DNA of 64,000 bases from Streptomyces sp. NBC_01571 (GCF_026339875.1 NZ_JAPEPZ010000001.1:3224001-3288000), one strand, 5' to 3'; positions 1 to 8,733 are shown, counted from the stretch's first letter. Notes: a model not told the origin generated them from the sequence alone. Translations and numbers: made by a program.

Positions 1-143
1 CCGCCCTCGAAGACGGCCTTGACCGCCGCGATGCCGCCGTCGACGGTCGGGAAGCCGGCCGGCAGGTACGCGATGAGGGCGGACCGCCCCTCCGCCCTGG
101 CACCGGCGAGGGTGTCGCTCAACAGCTGGATGTTGCCGCTCAC
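1..143 (-). CDS. trpA: tryptophan synthase alpha subunit, N-terminal fragment (cut by window edge)
   Basis: Only the first 47 or so codons are present; the gene runs off the left edge. The alpha subunit cleaves indole-3-glycerol phosphate and passes indole to TrpB. The fragment reads [20 protein letters not shown] and then [12 protein letters not shown], the usual alpha-subunit start around its first catalytic acidic region. The GTG start at 143 overlaps the trpB stop by 4 nt (GTGA), so the two subunits are translationally coupled, as expected for an alpha2-beta2 complex. The identification rests on this short match plus its position after trpB. Confidence 0.93.
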   Translation of the reverse strand, partial: MSGNIQLLSDTLAGARAEGRSALIAYLPAGFPTVDGGIAAVKAVFEG

Positions 144-1432
144 TTCGCGTCCCCCTCGATCTCGGCGTTCTCGTTGTCCGCGTCCGCCGGGACGGCCGCG
201 TCGGCGCCCTCGTCGTACAGGCCGAAGTAGCGGGCGGCCGTGTCCATGTCCTTGTCGCCGCGGCCGGACAGGTTGACGATGATCAGCCCGTCCTCGCCCA
301 GCTCCCTTCCGACCTCCAGGGCCCCGGCGAGCGCGTGGGCGCTCTCGATCGCCGGGATGATGCCCTCGGTGCGGGAGAGCAGGCGCAGTGCCTGCATCGC
401 CGCGTCGTCGGTGACCGCGCGGTACTCGCCGCGGCCGCTGTCCTTGAGGTAGGCGTGCTCGGGGCCGATGCCGGGGTAGTCGAGGCCGGCCGAGATGGAG
501 TACGGCTCGGTGATCTGCCCCTCCTCGTCCTGGAGGACGTAGGACCGCGAGCCGTGCAGGATGCCGGGCTCGCCCGCGGACAGGGTCGCGGCGTGCTCAC
601 CGGTCTCGATGCCGTGGCCCGCGGGCTCGCAGCCGACGAGACGCACACCGGCGTCCGGGATGAAGGCGTGGAAGAGCCCGATCGCGTTGGAGCCGCCGCC
701 GACGCACGCGATGGCGGCGTCGGGAAGACGGCCGGCACGCTCCAGGATCTGCCGCCTGGCCTCGACCCCGATCACCCGGTGGAAGTCGCGGACCATGGCC
801 GGGAAGGGGTGCGGACCCGCGACGGTCCCGAAGAGGTAGTGGGTGTGGTCGACGTTGGCGACCCAGTCCCGGAACGCCTCGTTGATGGCGTCCTTGAGGG
901 TGCGGCTGCCCGACTTCACGGCGATGACCTCGGCGCCGAGCATCCGCATACGGGCGACGTTGAGGGCCTGCCGCCGGGTGTCGATCTCACCCATGTAGAT
1001 GGTGCACTCGAGGCCGAACAGCGCGCAGGCGGTGGCCGTGGCCACCCCGTGCTGCCCCGCCCCGGTCTCGGCGATGACCCGCGTCTTGCCCATCCGCCTG
1101 GTGAGCAGGGCCTGGCCGAGAACGTTGTTGATCTTGTGGGAGCCGGTGTGGTTGAGGTCCTCGCGCTTGAGGAACACCCGGGCGCCACCGGCGTGTTCCG
1201 CGAAGCGCGCCACCTCGGTCAGTGCACTCGGGCGTCCCGTGTAGTGGACGAGGAGATCGTCGAGTTCACGCGCGAACTCGGGATCCGCCTTCGCCTTGTC
1301 GTACTCGACGGCGACCTCGTCCACGGCGGCGACCAGCGCCTCCGGGATGAACTTGCCGCCGAACGCGCCGAAGTACCCCTCGGCGCTGGGAACCTGACCC
1401 TCGGGGTCGGGAATGAAGAACTCGCTGGGCAT
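140..1432 (-). CDS. trpB: tryptophan synthase beta subunit
   Basis: PLP enzyme joining indole and serine to make tryptophan. The protein is 430 aa. Near residue 100 is [14 protein letters not shown], whose lysine forms the Schiff base with [11 protein letters not shown] near residue 245 is the phosphate-binding loop; ETGAGQHG is also present. I chose the ATG at 1432 (MPSEFFIPD...) because GAGG lies 7 nt upstream (GCGAGGTAACCGC-ATG) and the N-terminus then matches family starts. An in-frame ATG at 1477 would add 15 residues but has no ribosome site, and the GGGGC/GCCCC hairpin would fall inside the coding region. The gene is last but one in trpC-trpM-trpB-trpA. Confidence 0.97.
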   Translation of the reverse strand: MPSEFFIPDPEGQVPSAEGYFGAFGGKFIPEALVAAVDEVAVEYDKAKADPEFARELDDLLVHYTGRPSALTEVARFAEHAGGARVFLKREDLNHTGSHKINNVLGQALLTRRMGKTRVIAETGAGQHGVATATACALFGLECTIYMGEIDTRRQALNVARMRMLGAEVIAVKSGSRTLKDAINEAFRDWVANVDHTHYLFGTVAGPHPFPAMVRDFHRVIGVEARRQILERAGRLPDAAIACVGGGSNAIGLFHAFIPDAGVRLVGCEPAGHGIETGEHAATLSAGEPGILHGSRSYVLQDEEGQITEPYSISAGLDYPGIGPEHAYLKDSGRGEYRAVTDDAAMQALRLLSRTEGIIPAIESAHALAGALEVGRELGEDGLIIVNLSGRGDKDMDTAARYFGLYDEGADAAVPADADNENAEIEGDAK

Positions 1433-1446
1433 GCGGTTACCTCGCA

Positions 1447-1460
1447 GGGGCGAAAGCCCC
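1447..1460 (-). promoter_or_regulatory. small hairpin just upstream of the trpB ribosome site
   Basis: On the transcribed strand GGGGC-TTTC-GCCCC forms a 5-bp stem with a 4-nt loop, ending 7 nt before the GAGG of trpB. It could affect access to the ribosome site. This is seen in the sequence only; the function is inferred. Confidence 0.35.
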
Positions 1461-1662
1461 GGTTGAAGGTCGGACATGGGATCACATCAGCCATGCACGC
1501 ACGCACACACACCGCGTCCTCTTCAGGCCCGCCGGGCCCGGACCGGCACGACCGGCGAACCGTCGCGGCCGGTCGGCCGGACCCGCAGGACGGGCCGGCT
1601 GATCTCCCCGCGACGGCCACGAGAGGGCCTGGGGGGAACGCCCGGGAAACCTCGAGGCGGTT

Positions 1663-1687
1663 GCACCCCGGGGTGTCCCCCGGGTGC
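1663..1687 (-). terminator. hairpin in the trpM-trpB gap
   Basis: GCACCCCGGGG-TGT-CCCCCGGGTGC pairs 10 of 11 positions around a 3-nt loop and contains the 12-bp palindrome CACCCCGGGGTG (1664-1675). It lies in the roughly 385-nt gap between the trpM stop (1817) and the trpB start (1432), unusually long for this operon. It could be a partial terminator or an mRNA-processing hairpin. No T-run follows, which is common in Streptomyces. I see no convincing ORF or clear promoter in the rest of the gap. Confidence 0.4.
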
Positions 1688-1816
1688 CAGGACGGTCCCC
1701 GGACGATCCTCACGGTGCCGGGACGGTTCGCAGCCGCCGACGGGAATCGGCGGGCCGGAGCGGGTTCCCGCCCGAGGGCGGGCGACCGCGGGGTGGACCG
1801 GTGGTCCTGGCCCCGC

Positions 1817-2035
1817 TCAGCCCGTCCGCGGGGCGGAGCCGGCCGGAGACGACGCGAGTGCGTGTGCGCCGGGGCGCCATCGCATGCCGTTGACCTGGCC
1901 CGGTTCGTCGCCGATGACATAGCGGACCCGGCGTCCGTGGACGCGGCGGGCCGGCGCCCGGCAGCCGCGCGGACGGCAGCCGCGGGCGAGCCGGGCATAC
2001 GGGTCGCGGGCCGCCGAGGCGGGCGGGAGCGTCAC
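1817..2035 (-). CDS. trpM: TrpM, small tryptophan-biosynthesis modulator
   Basis: A 72-aa very basic protein. Its core LARGCRPRGCRAPARR followed by VHGRRVRYVIGDEPGQVNGM matches what I recall of the Streptomyces TrpM (TrpX) family, encoded between trpC and trpB. In S. coelicolor TrpM is reported to modulate tryptophan synthesis and development; its biochemical action is not established. The two cysteines and many arginines in the core suggest nucleic-acid or protein binding, which is my inference. I used the GTG at 2035 (VTLPPASAARDPYARL). No strong ribosome site is visible, so the start is uncertain and upstream GTGs are possible. It lies 142 nt after trpC. Confidence 0.8.
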   Translation of the reverse strand: MTLPPASAARDPYARLARGCRPRGCRAPARRVHGRRVRYVIGDEPGQVNGMRWRPGAHALASSPAGSAPRTG

Positions 2036-2177
2036 GGCGGACCGTGCGCAGAGCCGGCCCGCGTTCAGGTCGTGGGCCGAGCCGGGAGCGACCGACCGCA
2101 CGCGCACCGGACCACCGTCCGGGCGCGGGCCCGGACGGGGAACGGCGAGGGCGTGGGTCGGGGTGGCCACCGGTCCG

Positions 2178-2987
2178 TCAGCTCCGTCCGTGCCGCAGCG
2201 CGGGGTGGGCCCCGGCCGCGACGAGGTCGGAGACCGCCGTCCTCGGGTCGCGCCCGGTGACGAGGGACTCGCCGACCAGGACCGCGTCGGCGCCCGCGTT
2301 GGCGTACGCGATGAGGTCGTGCGGCCCGCGGACGCCGGACTCGGCGACCTTGACGACACCGGCCGGGATCTCGGGAGCGACCCGTTCGAAGGTGGAGCGG
2401 TCCACCTTGAGGGTCTTCAGATTGCGCGCGTTGACGCCGATGACCTTGGCGCCGGCGTCCACCGCCCGCTCGGCCTCGTCCTCGTCGTGCACCTCGACGA
2501 TCGGCGTGAGCCCGATGGACTCGGCGCGCTCGATGAGGGACTCCAGGGCCGGCTGGTCGAGGGCGGCCACGATCAGCAGAGCGAGGTCGGCGCCGTAGGC
2601 CCGGGCCTCCCACAGCTGGTACGACGTGACGATGAAGTCCTTGCGCAGCACGGGGATGTCGACCTTGGCGCGGACGGCCTCCAGGTCGGCCAGCGAGCCG
2701 CCGAAGCGGCGCTGCTCGGTCAGGACCGAGATGACGGACGCGCCGCCCGCCTCGTAGTCCGCGGCCAGTCCGGCCGGGTCGGCGATCGCGGCGAGCGCGC
2801 CCTTGGACGGGCTGGAGCGCTTGACTTCGCAGATGACCTTGACGCCGTCACCCCGCAGGGCTGCCACGCCGTCCTTGGCCGCAGGAGCCTTCGCCGCGCG
2901 CTCCTTGAGCTCGTCGAGGCTGACGCGCGCCTGCCGCTCCGCGAGGTCGGCACGGACTCCGTCGATGATCTCGTCGAGCACACTCAC
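2178..2987 (-). CDS. trpC: indole-3-glycerol phosphate synthase
   Basis: TIM-barrel enzyme that closes the indole ring from carboxyphenylamino-deoxyribulose phosphate. The protein is 269 aa, normal for a single-domain TrpC. Visible motifs in order: [11 protein letters not shown] (catalytic lysine, about residue 55), LRKDF (about 115), GVNARNL (about 185), and the phosphate-binding VAESGV and AVLVGESL near the C-terminus. The start is GTG at 2987 with GGAAGGGGG about 8 nt upstream. It leads the trpC-trpM-trpB-trpA unit. The 167 nt before it hold a possible TACCAT -10 element and a 7-bp stem (ACCGCCG/CGGCGGT), but no Trp-rich leader peptide that I can see. Confidence 0.97.
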   Translation of the reverse strand: MSVLDEIIDGVRADLAERQARVSLDELKERAAKAPAAKDGVAALRGDGVKVICEVKRSSPSKGALAAIADPAGLAADYEAGGASVISVLTEQRRFGGSLADLEAVRAKVDIPVLRKDFIVTSYQLWEARAYGADLALLIVAALDQPALESLIERAESIGLTPIVEVHDEDEAERAVDAGAKVIGVNARNLKTLKVDRSTFERVAPEIPAGVVKVAESGVRGPHDLIAYANAGADAVLVGESLVTGRDPRTAVSDLVAAGAHPALRHGRS

Positions 2988-3154
2988 GCGAGCGGCCCCC
3001 TTCCCTGACGGTGAACGGTTGAAGCGGTTGAGCCTGTCGACCCGGCACCGCCGTCCCGGCGGTCCTGACGGGTCACTCCGATGGTATCCGGAGGAAGAGC
3101 CATGCCTCACATCCGGTTGACGCCGGTCCCACTACCTGGACATTTGTCATTTGA

Positions 3155-3601
3155 TCAAGGGTGCAGCCAGCCACCGAGGGGCAGGTTCCGGACAACCGTG
3201 AAAACCAGCACCACAACGCCGGCGCTCCACAGATGCACGGGTCCCAGGTCGGCCCGTAGGGGCCGGCCGCGCACCGAACGGACCACCCAGACGGTCCACA
3301 CCGCCGCGAAGGCCACATAGCCCACGACGGCGAGCGCGTTGTCCGTGAGCGCCGTCGCGAGGTCCCCGTGCACGAAGGCGTGCGCACTGCGCAGCCCGCC
3401 GCAGCCGGGGCAGTACACGCCCGTGAAGCGCAGCAGCGGGCAGACGGGGTAGTGCCCCGGCTGATTGGGGTCCACCGCCCCGACGTACGCGAAGGCGGCC
3501 ACGACGGCGCCGAGCACGCCGGCCGGGACGCCGAGCCGCCGCAGCGCGAGCGGGGCGTTCGTGCGCGGTGCCCTCTGGGTTTCGGCGTTCACGAGACGCA
3601 T
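3155..3601 (-). CDS. DUF2752 family membrane protein
   Basis: A 148-aa protein with the DUF2752 signature: CPLLRFTGVYCPGCGGLRSA around residues 54-73, with paired cysteines (CPxCG) between hydrophobic segments. I see about three membrane spans: near 25-42, 88-108 and 122-140. Its function is unknown. The ATG at 3601 has GAGAGGGG close upstream. It is separated from the HGxxPAAW gene by a strong hairpin and from trpC by about 167 nt, so it may be its own unit or lead the trpC operon. Its place within the trp region is conserved in Streptomyces as I recall. Confidence 0.82.
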   Translation of the reverse strand: MRLVNAETQRAPRTNAPLALRRLGVPAGVLGAVVAAFAYVGAVDPNQPGHYPVCPLLRFTGVYCPGCGGLRSAHAFVHGDLATALTDNALAVVGYVAFAAVWTVWVVRSVRGRPLRADLGPVHLWSAGVVVLVFTVVRNLPLGGWLHP

Positions 3602-3642
3602 TCTGCCCCTCTCCCGCGCGGGGCGCGCGTCGCGGACACGCG

Positions 3643-3673
3643 AGAGGCGGTCCCGGGTGCCGGGACCGCCTCT
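3643..3673 (-). terminator. strong hairpin terminator after the hisI-trpE unit
   Basis: AGAGGCGGTCCCGG-GTG-CCGGGACCGCCTCT is a perfect 14-bp stem with a 3-nt loop, 17 nt after the stop of the HGxxPAAW gene. It marks the probable end of the hisI-trpE-TIGR02234-HGxxPAAW transcript. Confidence 0.8.
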
Positions 3674-3690
3674 GGAGAAGCTTCTCGGGG

Positions 3691-3942
3691 TCAGCTCTCG
3701 GCGCCGACGGCCTCACGGACGGGCGGGGTGGAGACGGACGCGGCCCTGGTCTTCGGCTGGCCGAGGCCCGCCGCTCGCATCGCCATGCCGACGACACCGC
3801 CGAGCAGAACGATGACCATGCCGGCCCAGAAGCCCAGCGGGTCGGCCATCACCATGAAGGCACCGGAGACGCAGAAACCGATGAAGGCGATGATGACACC
3901 GGTCCAGGCGGCCGGGGTGTGACCGTGGCTGCTGCCCGCCAT
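3691..3942 (-). CDS. HGxxPAAW family small membrane protein
   Basis: An 83-aa protein starting MAGSSHGHTPAAWTGVIIAF, the HGxxPAAW signature that names the family. Two membrane spans follow (about 13-32 and 38-58), separated by ADPLGFW, then a charged cytoplasmic-looking tail. The ATG at 3942 has GAGGAG 7 nt upstream, which rules out the longer in-frame start at 3987. It lies downstream of trpE and the TIGR02234 gene and before a strong terminator, so it is probably the last gene of that unit. I know of no assigned function. Confidence 0.85.
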   Translation of the reverse strand: MAGSSHGHTPAAWTGVIIAFIGFCVSGAFMVMADPLGFWAGMVIVLLGGVVGMAMRAAGLGQPKTRAASVSTPPVREAVGAES

Positions 3943-4123
3943 GACTTGCTCCTCGTTGCTGTGTGCGTGTGTGAGTCGGACGCTCACCGTCCATTGTCCC
4001 GTACTCGGACGTCCATCGTGAGCGCGGGGGTCGCTCCTCGCACGTCTGATGCGTCACGTCGTGACGGAGGTCCGGGTCCAAGGGCCCGCGGAGGACTCTG
4101 GGAGAGAGCCCGTGGGCCGGGGC

Positions 4124-4777
4124 CTAGGTCCCGGCCGGATCCGGCCCCGTGGGGTCCTCGCCGCGGTCGAGGGCCTTCCAGAGGTCCTCGGGCCGGTCGG
4201 GGTCGACAGGTTTGGCCTTGCGCGGCCGGGCCGTCCCGTCGCGCTCGTAGCGCCCCGACATCGCGGGCCACAGCCGTCCGTAGCGCAGGGCGAGCAGCCC
4301 GGCGAGGAGGATGAGGGCACCGCCCGCCGCGGCGACGTACGGCCAGGCGGTGTGGCTGAGGGCGTCCGCGGTCGCGGCGGTGTCGCCGGACGCCGCCGCG
4401 GCCTTCTCGTCGAGCGCGGAGTCGTCGCTCGCGCCGAGCACCGCCGCGACGACCGTGCCCGCGCCGGAGAGCGCGAGCAGCGCGGAGACCAGCAGGCGTC
4501 CGGAGCGGCGGACGGCGAAGACGGCGACGAGCGCGGCGAGGCCCACCACGGCGAGCGCCGCGGGCACGCCCGTGACGTCGCTGCCCCTGGCGGTCAGCGG
4601 GAAGGCGCCGCCGGCGACCGTCGCCGTGCCCTGCGACCAGTTCTGCCGGGTGGCGAGCAGGGCCACTGCCGCGCCGAGGGCGCCGCAGAGCAGGGCGATG
4701 CCAAGGCTGCGGCGGCCGGCCCGGGCGGGGCCGGCGGCTTCGGATCGGGGGGAAGGTACGGCAGTCACGTACCCCAC
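4124..4777 (-). CDS. TIGR02234 (Trp operon-associated) membrane protein
   Basis: A 217-aa protein matching the actinobacterial family found beside trp genes. It has four hydrophobic spans (about 25-43, 70-88, 94-112, 146-165) and a conserved external TRQNWSQGTATV followed by LTARGSDVTGVPAAL. The C-terminal 45 residues are charged and cytoplasmic (RYERDGTARPRKAKP). Its function is unknown; the steady linkage to trpE suggests a role connected with aromatic amino acids, which is inference. GTG starts at 4777 or 4768 are both possible; no ideal ribosome site decides between them. Confidence 0.87.
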   Translation of the reverse strand: MGYVTAVPSPRSEAAGPARAGRRSLGIALLCGALGAAVALLATRQNWSQGTATVAGGAFPLTARGSDVTGVPAALAVVGLAALVAVFAVRRSGRLLVSALLALSGAGTVVAAVLGASDDSALDEKAAAASGDTAATADALSHTAWPYVAAAGGALILLAGLLALRYGRLWPAMSGRYERDGTARPRKAKPVDPDRPEDLWKALDRGEDPTGPDPAGT

Positions 4778-4784
4778 TATCGCC

Positions 4785-4816
4785 TGAACCCCGGGCGAAC
4801 CGTCACCCGGGGTTCA
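4785..4816 (-). terminator. intercistronic hairpin after trpE
   Basis: TGAACCCCGGG and CCCGGGGTTCA form a perfect 11-bp stem around a 10-nt loop in the 52-nt gap between the trpE stop and the TIGR02234 gene. It could be a partial terminator or a stabilising 3' end for trpE mRNA. Confidence 0.6.
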
Positions 4817-4829
4817 CGTGAGCCTTGTC

Positions 4830-6317
4830 CTACTGCGCGAGCCGGTTGGCCGTGTGCACCGCGCGCAGGACGGCGGCCGCCTTGTTGCGGCACTCGTCGT
4901 CCTCCGCGACGGGGTCCGAGTCCGCGACGATTCCGGCGCCCGCCTGCACGTACGCGGTGCCGTCGCGCAGGAGGGCCGTACGGATGGCGATGGCGGTGTC
5001 GGAGTCGCCCGCGAAGTCGAGGTAGCCGACGCAGCCGCCGTACACGCCTCGCCGGGAGGGCTCCAGCTCGTCGATGATCTGCATCGCGCGCGGCTTGGGG
5101 GCGCCGGAGAGGGTGCCGGCGGGGAAGCAGGCGGTGAGGACGTCGAAGGCCGTACGGCCCGCCGCGACCCGGCCGGTGACGGTGGAGACGATGTGCATCA
5201 CGTGCGAGTACCGCTCGATGGACATGAAGTCGACGACCTCGACCGAGCCGGGCTCGCAGACGCGTCCGAGGTCGTTGCGTCCCAGGTCGACGAGCATCAG
5301 GTGCTCGGCGCGCTCCTTGGGGTCGGCGATCAGCTCGTCGGCGAGGGCCTGGTCCTCCTGGACGGTGCCGCCGCGCGGCCGGGTGCCCGCGATGGGGTGC
5401 ACCATCGCCTGCCCGTCCTCGACCTTGACGAGGGCCTCCGGGGACGATCCGACGACGTCGAACCCGTCGAAGCGGAAGAGGTACATGTACGGGGACGGGT
5501 TGGTCGCCCGCAGCACCCGGTACACGTCCAGCGCGCTGGCCGTGCACGGTGTCTCGAAGCGCTGGGACGGCACGACCTGGAAGGCCTCGCCCGCCCGGAT
5601 GCGTTCCTTGACGTCCTCGACGGCGTGCTGGAAGTCGGGGCCGCCCCACAGCGCGGTGTACTCGGGCAGCTCGGAGGGCGGCAGCGCGGCGGGGGGCTGC
5701 GAGACGGCGCGTGAGAGGTCGGCCTCCATGGCGTCGAGGCGGGCGATCGCGTCGGCGTAGGCCTCGTCGACGCCCGTGTCGAGGTCGTTGTGGTTGATCG
5801 CGTTGGCGATCAGCTGGACCGAGCCGTCCCAGTGGTCCATGACCGCGAGGTCGCTGGTGAGCAGCATGGTCAGCTCGGGGAGTTTCAGGTCGTCGCGCTC
5901 GCCTGGGCCGATCTTCTCCAGGCGGCGGACGATGTCGTAGCCCAGATAGCCGACCATGCCGCCGGTGAACGGGGGCAGGCCCTCGCCGCGCGGGGTGTGG
6001 AGCGCCTCGATGGTGGCCCGCAGGGCGGCGAGCGGATCGCCCTCGACGGGGACGCCGACGGGCGGGGTGCCCAGCCAGTGGGCCTGCCCGTCGCGCTCCG
6101 TGAGGGTGGCGTGGCTGCGGACGCCGACGAAGGAGTAGCGGGACCAGGCGAAGGAGGTGCGGCCGTTCTCCGCGGACTCCAGGAGGAAGGTGCCGGGACG
6201 CTCCGCGGCCAGCTTGCGGTAGAGCGCGACCGGCGTGTCGCCGTCCGCGAGGAGCTTGCGGCTGACGGGGATGACACGACGGTCGGTGGCCAGCTTGCGG
6301 AAGGTCTCGAGGTCCAT
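4830..6317 (-). CDS. trpE: anthranilate synthase component I
   Basis: First committed enzyme of tryptophan synthesis, making anthranilate from chorismate with ammonia from a glutaminase partner (TrpG) that is not in this window. The protein is 495 aa, a stand-alone TrpE. The tryptophan feedback site LLES is seen in [12 protein letters not shown] near residue 47. The C-terminal chorismate-binding half has [24 protein letters not shown] and [16 protein letters not shown]. The ATG at 6317 has AAGG 8 nt upstream. The gene starts 11 nt after hisI ends, so hisI and trpE are probably cotranscribed. Confidence 0.97.
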   Translation of the reverse strand: MDLETFRKLATDRRVIPVSRKLLADGDTPVALYRKLAAERPGTFLLESAENGRTSFAWSRYSFVGVRSHATLTERDGQAHWLGTPPVGVPVEGDPLAALRATIEALHTPRGEGLPPFTGGMVGYLGYDIVRRLEKIGPGERDDLKLPELTMLLTSDLAVMDHWDGSVQLIANAINHNDLDTGVDEAYADAIARLDAMEADLSRAVSQPPAALPPSELPEYTALWGGPDFQHAVEDVKERIRAGEAFQVVPSQRFETPCTASALDVYRVLRATNPSPYMYLFRFDGFDVVGSSPEALVKVEDGQAMVHPIAGTRPRGGTVQEDQALADELIADPKERAEHLMLVDLGRNDLGRVCEPGSVEVVDFMSIERYSHVMHIVSTVTGRVAAGRTAFDVLTACFPAGTLSGAPKPRAMQIIDELEPSRRGVYGGCVGYLDFAGDSDTAIAIRTALLRDGTAYVQAGAGIVADSDPVAEDDECRNKAAAVLRAVHTANRLAQ

Positions 6318-6328
6318 GGCGGATGACC

Positions 6329-6730
6329 TTACTGACCTGGTGACGCCGCGTCGGTGACGGCGTCCTTGAGCAGCACGTCGGCGTCGAAACAGGTGCGCTC
6401 CCCGGTGTGGCAGGCGGCGCCGACCTGGTCGACCCTGACGAGGACGGTGTCGGCGTCGCAGTCGAGCGCGACGGACTTCACCCACTGGAAGTGGCCGGAG
6501 GTGTCGCCCTTCACCCAGTACTCCCCGCGGCTGCGCGACCAGTACGTGCAGCGGCCCGTGGTGAGCGTGCGGTGCAGTGCCTCGTCATCCATCCAGCCGA
6601 GCATCAGCACCTCACCGGTGTCGTACTGCTGGGCGATGGCGGGGACGAGTCCGTCGGCGCTGCGCTTGAGGCGCGCGGCGATCTCGGGGTCGAGGCTGCT
6701 GGGCCCGCTGGGCGGGGGCGTGCTGGTCAT
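6329..6730 (-). CDS. hisI: phosphoribosyl-AMP cyclohydrolase
   Basis: Third step of histidine synthesis: opens the adenine ring of PR-AMP. The protein is 133 aa, a single-domain HisI without a fused HisE. Zinc and magnesium ligands are visible in [15 protein letters not shown] and [12 protein letters not shown] (C-x15-C-x6-C), with WMDDEAL and [12 protein letters not shown] further upstream. The start is ATG at 6730; an alternative ATG 9 nt earlier adds MVL. CACAAT lies 7 nt before the 6730 ATG, so a leaderless transcript is possible. The gene heads the hisI-trpE unit and is separated from the main his operon by a plus-strand gene. Confidence 0.95.
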   Translation of the reverse strand: MTSTPPPSGPSSLDPEIAARLKRSADGLVPAIAQQYDTGEVLMLGWMDDEALHRTLTTGRCTYWSRSRGEYWVKGDTSGHFQWVKSVALDCDADTVLVRVDQVGAACHTGERTCFDADVLLKDAVTDAASPGQ

Positions 6731-6769
6731 GAGGACCATTGTGCCGCGCCGCCGGGACGTGTCCGGCGG

Positions 6770-6778
6770 TTGTCCACA
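6770..6778 (+). promoter_or_regulatory. DnaA-box-like sequence
   Basis: TTGTCCACA is the Streptomyces consensus DnaA box. It sits alone in the 130-nt divergent region between hisI and the TIGR03085 gene. A single box may be chance or a minor DnaA regulatory site; there is no cluster here and so no origin. Confidence 0.3.
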
Positions 6779-6847
6779 GGCCGGACCTCGTGTCCCCCGG
6801 TGTCCCCGGTTCGCCTGCTTCCACTGGGCGGAGTGGCGGGACGGCCG

Positions 6848-6853
6848 TAGGCT
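6848..6853 (+). promoter_or_regulatory. probable -10 element for a leaderless transcript
   Basis: TAGGCT followed by TGCCGCC and the ATG at 6861: the 7-nt spacing would put transcription start at the start codon. No good -35 element and no ribosome site are visible. The same TAGGCT arrangement precedes the genes at 16395 and 20837. Confidence 0.5.
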
Positions 6854-6860
6854 TGCCGCC

Positions 6861-7496
6861 ATGTCGACCCATGCCAAGCGTGAACGACTTCTGCTCGCCG
6901 ACCTGTTGGAGACCGCGGGCCCGAACGCCCCCACCCTGTGCGAGGGCTGGAACACCCGTGATCTCGCCGCGCACGTGGTGGTGCGCGAGCGCCGTGCCGA
7001 CGCCGCGGGCGGGCTGTTGATCAAGCAGCTCGCGCCGCGCCTGGAGCGGGTGCAGGCGGAGTTCGCGGAGAAGCCGTACGAGGAGCTGATCCAGCTGATC
7101 CGTACGGGACCGCCGCGCCTCTCGCCCTTCTCGCTGAAGCAGATCGACGAGGCGTCGAACACGGTGGAGTTCTACGTCCACGCCGAGGACGTACGGCGGG
7201 CGCAGCCCGGCTGGGCGCCGCGTGAGCTCGACCCGGTCTTCCAGGACGCCCTGTGGTCCCGGCTGGAGCGCACGGCGCGGCTGGCCGGCCGGGGCGCCCC
7301 GACCGGACTGGTGCTGCGCCGCCCGGACGGCCAGACGGCGGTCGCGCACAAGGGCACGCCGGTCGTGACCGTGACCGGTGAGCCCTCGGAGCTGCTGATG
7401 TTCGCGTTCGGGCGGCAGAAGGCGGCCGACGTGGAGCTGGACGGCGACAAGGACGCGATCGCGCAGCTGAACGAGACGAAGCAGCTCGGGATCTGA
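6861..7496 (+). CDS. TIGR03085 family metal-binding protein (DinB/MDMPI-like)
   Basis: A 211-aa cytoplasmic protein of the mycothiol-dependent maleylpyruvate isomerase-like fold. The N-terminal helical bundle contains [20 protein letters not shown] (about 29-48), where the histidine is the usual metal ligand, and [14 protein letters not shown] (about 95-108), supplying further ligand positions. Whether it acts as a mycothiol S-transferase is not known. It is the only plus-strand gene between hisI and hisF. It has no ribosome site and is preceded by a TAGGCT element, suggesting a leaderless message. A perfect hairpin follows. Confidence 0.82.
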   Translation: MSTHAKRERLLLADLLETAGPNAPTLCEGWNTRDLAAHVVVRERRADAAGGLLIKQLAPRLERVQAEFAEKPYEELIQLIRTGPPRLSPFSLKQIDEASNTVEFYVHAEDVRRAQPGWAPRELDPVFQDALWSRLERTARLAGRGAPTGLVLRRPDGQTAVAHKGTPVVTVTGEPSELLMFAFGRQKAADVELDGDKDAIAQLNETKQLGI

Positions 7497-7501
7497 CCAC
7501 A

Positions 7502-7532
7502 GGGCGCCCGGGGCGTCACGCCCCGGGCGCCC
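7502..7532. terminator. bidirectional terminator
   Basis: GGGCGCCCGGGGCG-TCA-CGCCCCGGGCGCCC is a perfect 14-bp stem with a 3-nt loop between two converging genes (TIGR03085 on plus, hisF on minus), and can serve both. Confidence 0.85.
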
Positions 7533-7582
7533 CCTCCCCCGCGGTCGCCGCTCGTTCAGCGGGTTCCGCGGGTTCCGCAGGT

Positions 7583-8338
7583 TCAGCGGACGGGATGCCC
7601 CGCCCCCCGGAGCGTCTCCTTCACCTCGCCGATCCTCAGGTCCCCGAAGTGGAAGACGGACGCGGCGAGCACCGCGTCGGCGCCCGCGGTGACGGCGGGC
7701 GGGAAGTCGGCGAGCCGGCCCGCGCCGCCGCTGGCGATCAGCGGCACCGTGACGTGCTTGCGGACGGCCTCGATCATCTCGATGTCGTAGCCGTCCTTCG
7801 TACCGTCCGCGTCCATCGAGTTGAGCAGGATCTCGCCCGCACCCAGCTCGGCGGCCCGGTGGGCCCACTCGACGGCGTCGATGCCGGTGCCCTTGCGGCC
7901 CCCGTGGGTGGTGACCTCGAAGGAGCCGCTCTCCGTGCGCCGGGCGTCCACCGACAGCACGAGGACCTGACGGCCGAAGCGCTCGGCGATCTCACGGATG
8001 AGGTCGGGCCGGGCGATCGCGGCCGTGTTGACCCCGACCTTGTCCGCGCCCGCCCGCAGCAGCTTGTCCACGTCCTCGGCGGTGCGCACCCCACCGCCCA
8101 CGGTCAGCGGGATGAAGACCTGCTCGGCCGTGCGCCGCACCACGTCGTACGTGGTCTCGCGGTTACCGGAGGACGCGGTGATGTCCAGGAACGTCAGTTC
8201 GTCGGCGCCCTCGGCGTCGTACACCTTGGCCATCTCGACCGGGTCGCCCGCGTCGCGCAGGTTCTGGAAGTTGACGCCCTTGACGACCCGGCCGTTGTCC
8301 ACGTCCAGGCAGGGGATCACTCGTACGGCCAGGGTCAT
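7583..8338 (-). CDS. hisF: imidazole glycerol phosphate synthase, cyclase subunit
   Basis: TIM-barrel half of IGP synthase, using ammonia from HisH to make imidazole glycerol phosphate and AICAR from PRFAR. The protein is 251 aa. Catalytic aspartates lie in [12 protein letters not shown] (about residue 11) and LVLSVDARR (about 130). Phosphate-binding loops VGGGVRT and IASGGAG are present. Its ATG overlaps the stop of the upstream Rid-family gene by 4 nt (ATGA). It is the last gene of the hisD-to-hisF chain and is followed by the perfect hairpin at 7502-7532. hisH is encoded two genes upstream. Confidence 0.97.
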   Translation of the reverse strand: MTLAVRVIPCLDVDNGRVVKGVNFQNLRDAGDPVEMAKVYDAEGADELTFLDITASSGNRETTYDVVRRTAEQVFIPLTVGGGVRTAEDVDKLLRAGADKVGVNTAAIARPDLIREIAERFGRQVLVLSVDARRTESGSFEVTTHGGRKGTGIDAVEWAHRAAELGAGEILLNSMDADGTKDGYDIEMIEAVRKHVTVPLIASGGAGRLADFPPAVTAGADAVLAASVFHFGDLRIGEVKETLRGAGHPVR

Positions 8339-8733
8339 GACTGCGTCGCCTCCCGGTAGGCCTCCACCTCGACCTCGACGACCAGCCGCGGGTCCACCAG
8401 GCCGGAGACGATGATCATGGATGCCGCGGGGCGCACGGAGTCGAAGAGCTCCTTGTGGGCGCGTCCGACCTCCTCCACGTCCCGGGCATGGGTGAGGTGC
8501 ATACGGGTCCGTACGACATCGTCGCGGCCGAGGCCGAGTTCCTTCAGCGCGGCGAGCGCGACACCGAAGGAGTTGACCGCCTGCTCGTACGGGCCGCCGT
8601 CGACGATCGCGCCGTCGATCACGGAGGTGCAGCCGGAGACCAGCACCAGACCGTTGGGAAGTTCGACCGCGCGGGAGTACCCGAAGCTCTCCTCCCAGGG
8701 CGCGCTGCTCGCGAGGCGTCGGACGCCGCTCAC
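8335..8733 (-). CDS. Rid (YjgF/YER057c/UK114) family protein
   Basis: A 132-aa protein with the Rid fold, read from [28 protein letters not shown], and [20 protein letters not shown]. Classical RidA hydrolyses reactive enamine/imine intermediates and carries a catalytic arginine in a PARS-like motif. Here the aligned motif is RPAASMIIV, with alanine in place of that arginine, so it is probably not a standard imine deaminase. GTG start at 8733 overlaps the priA stop (GTGA), and its stop overlaps hisF (ATGA), so it is translated as part of the his operon. A related, unproven role in handling histidine intermediates is possible. Confidence 0.88.
   Translation of the reverse strand: MSGVRRLASSAPWEESFGYSRAVELPNGLVLVSGCTSVIDGAIVDGGPYEQAVNSFGVALAALKELGLGRDDVVRTRMHLTHARDVEEVGRAHKELFDSVRPAASMIIVSGLVDPRLVVEVEVEAYREATQS

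Noticed and set aside
335..2260. 641-codon plus-strand open frame across trpB and trpM
   Set aside because: Low-complexity Arg/Gly/Asp composition and antisense to trpB, whose motifs are intact. Long false frames are normal in GC-rich DNA.
2988..3154. Trp leader peptide/attenuator before trpC
   Set aside because: No short ORF with consecutive Trp codons was found; only a 7-bp stem is present.
6770..6778. Replication origin suggested by a DnaA box
   Set aside because: A single box with no cluster, and no dnaA/dnaN neighbours.
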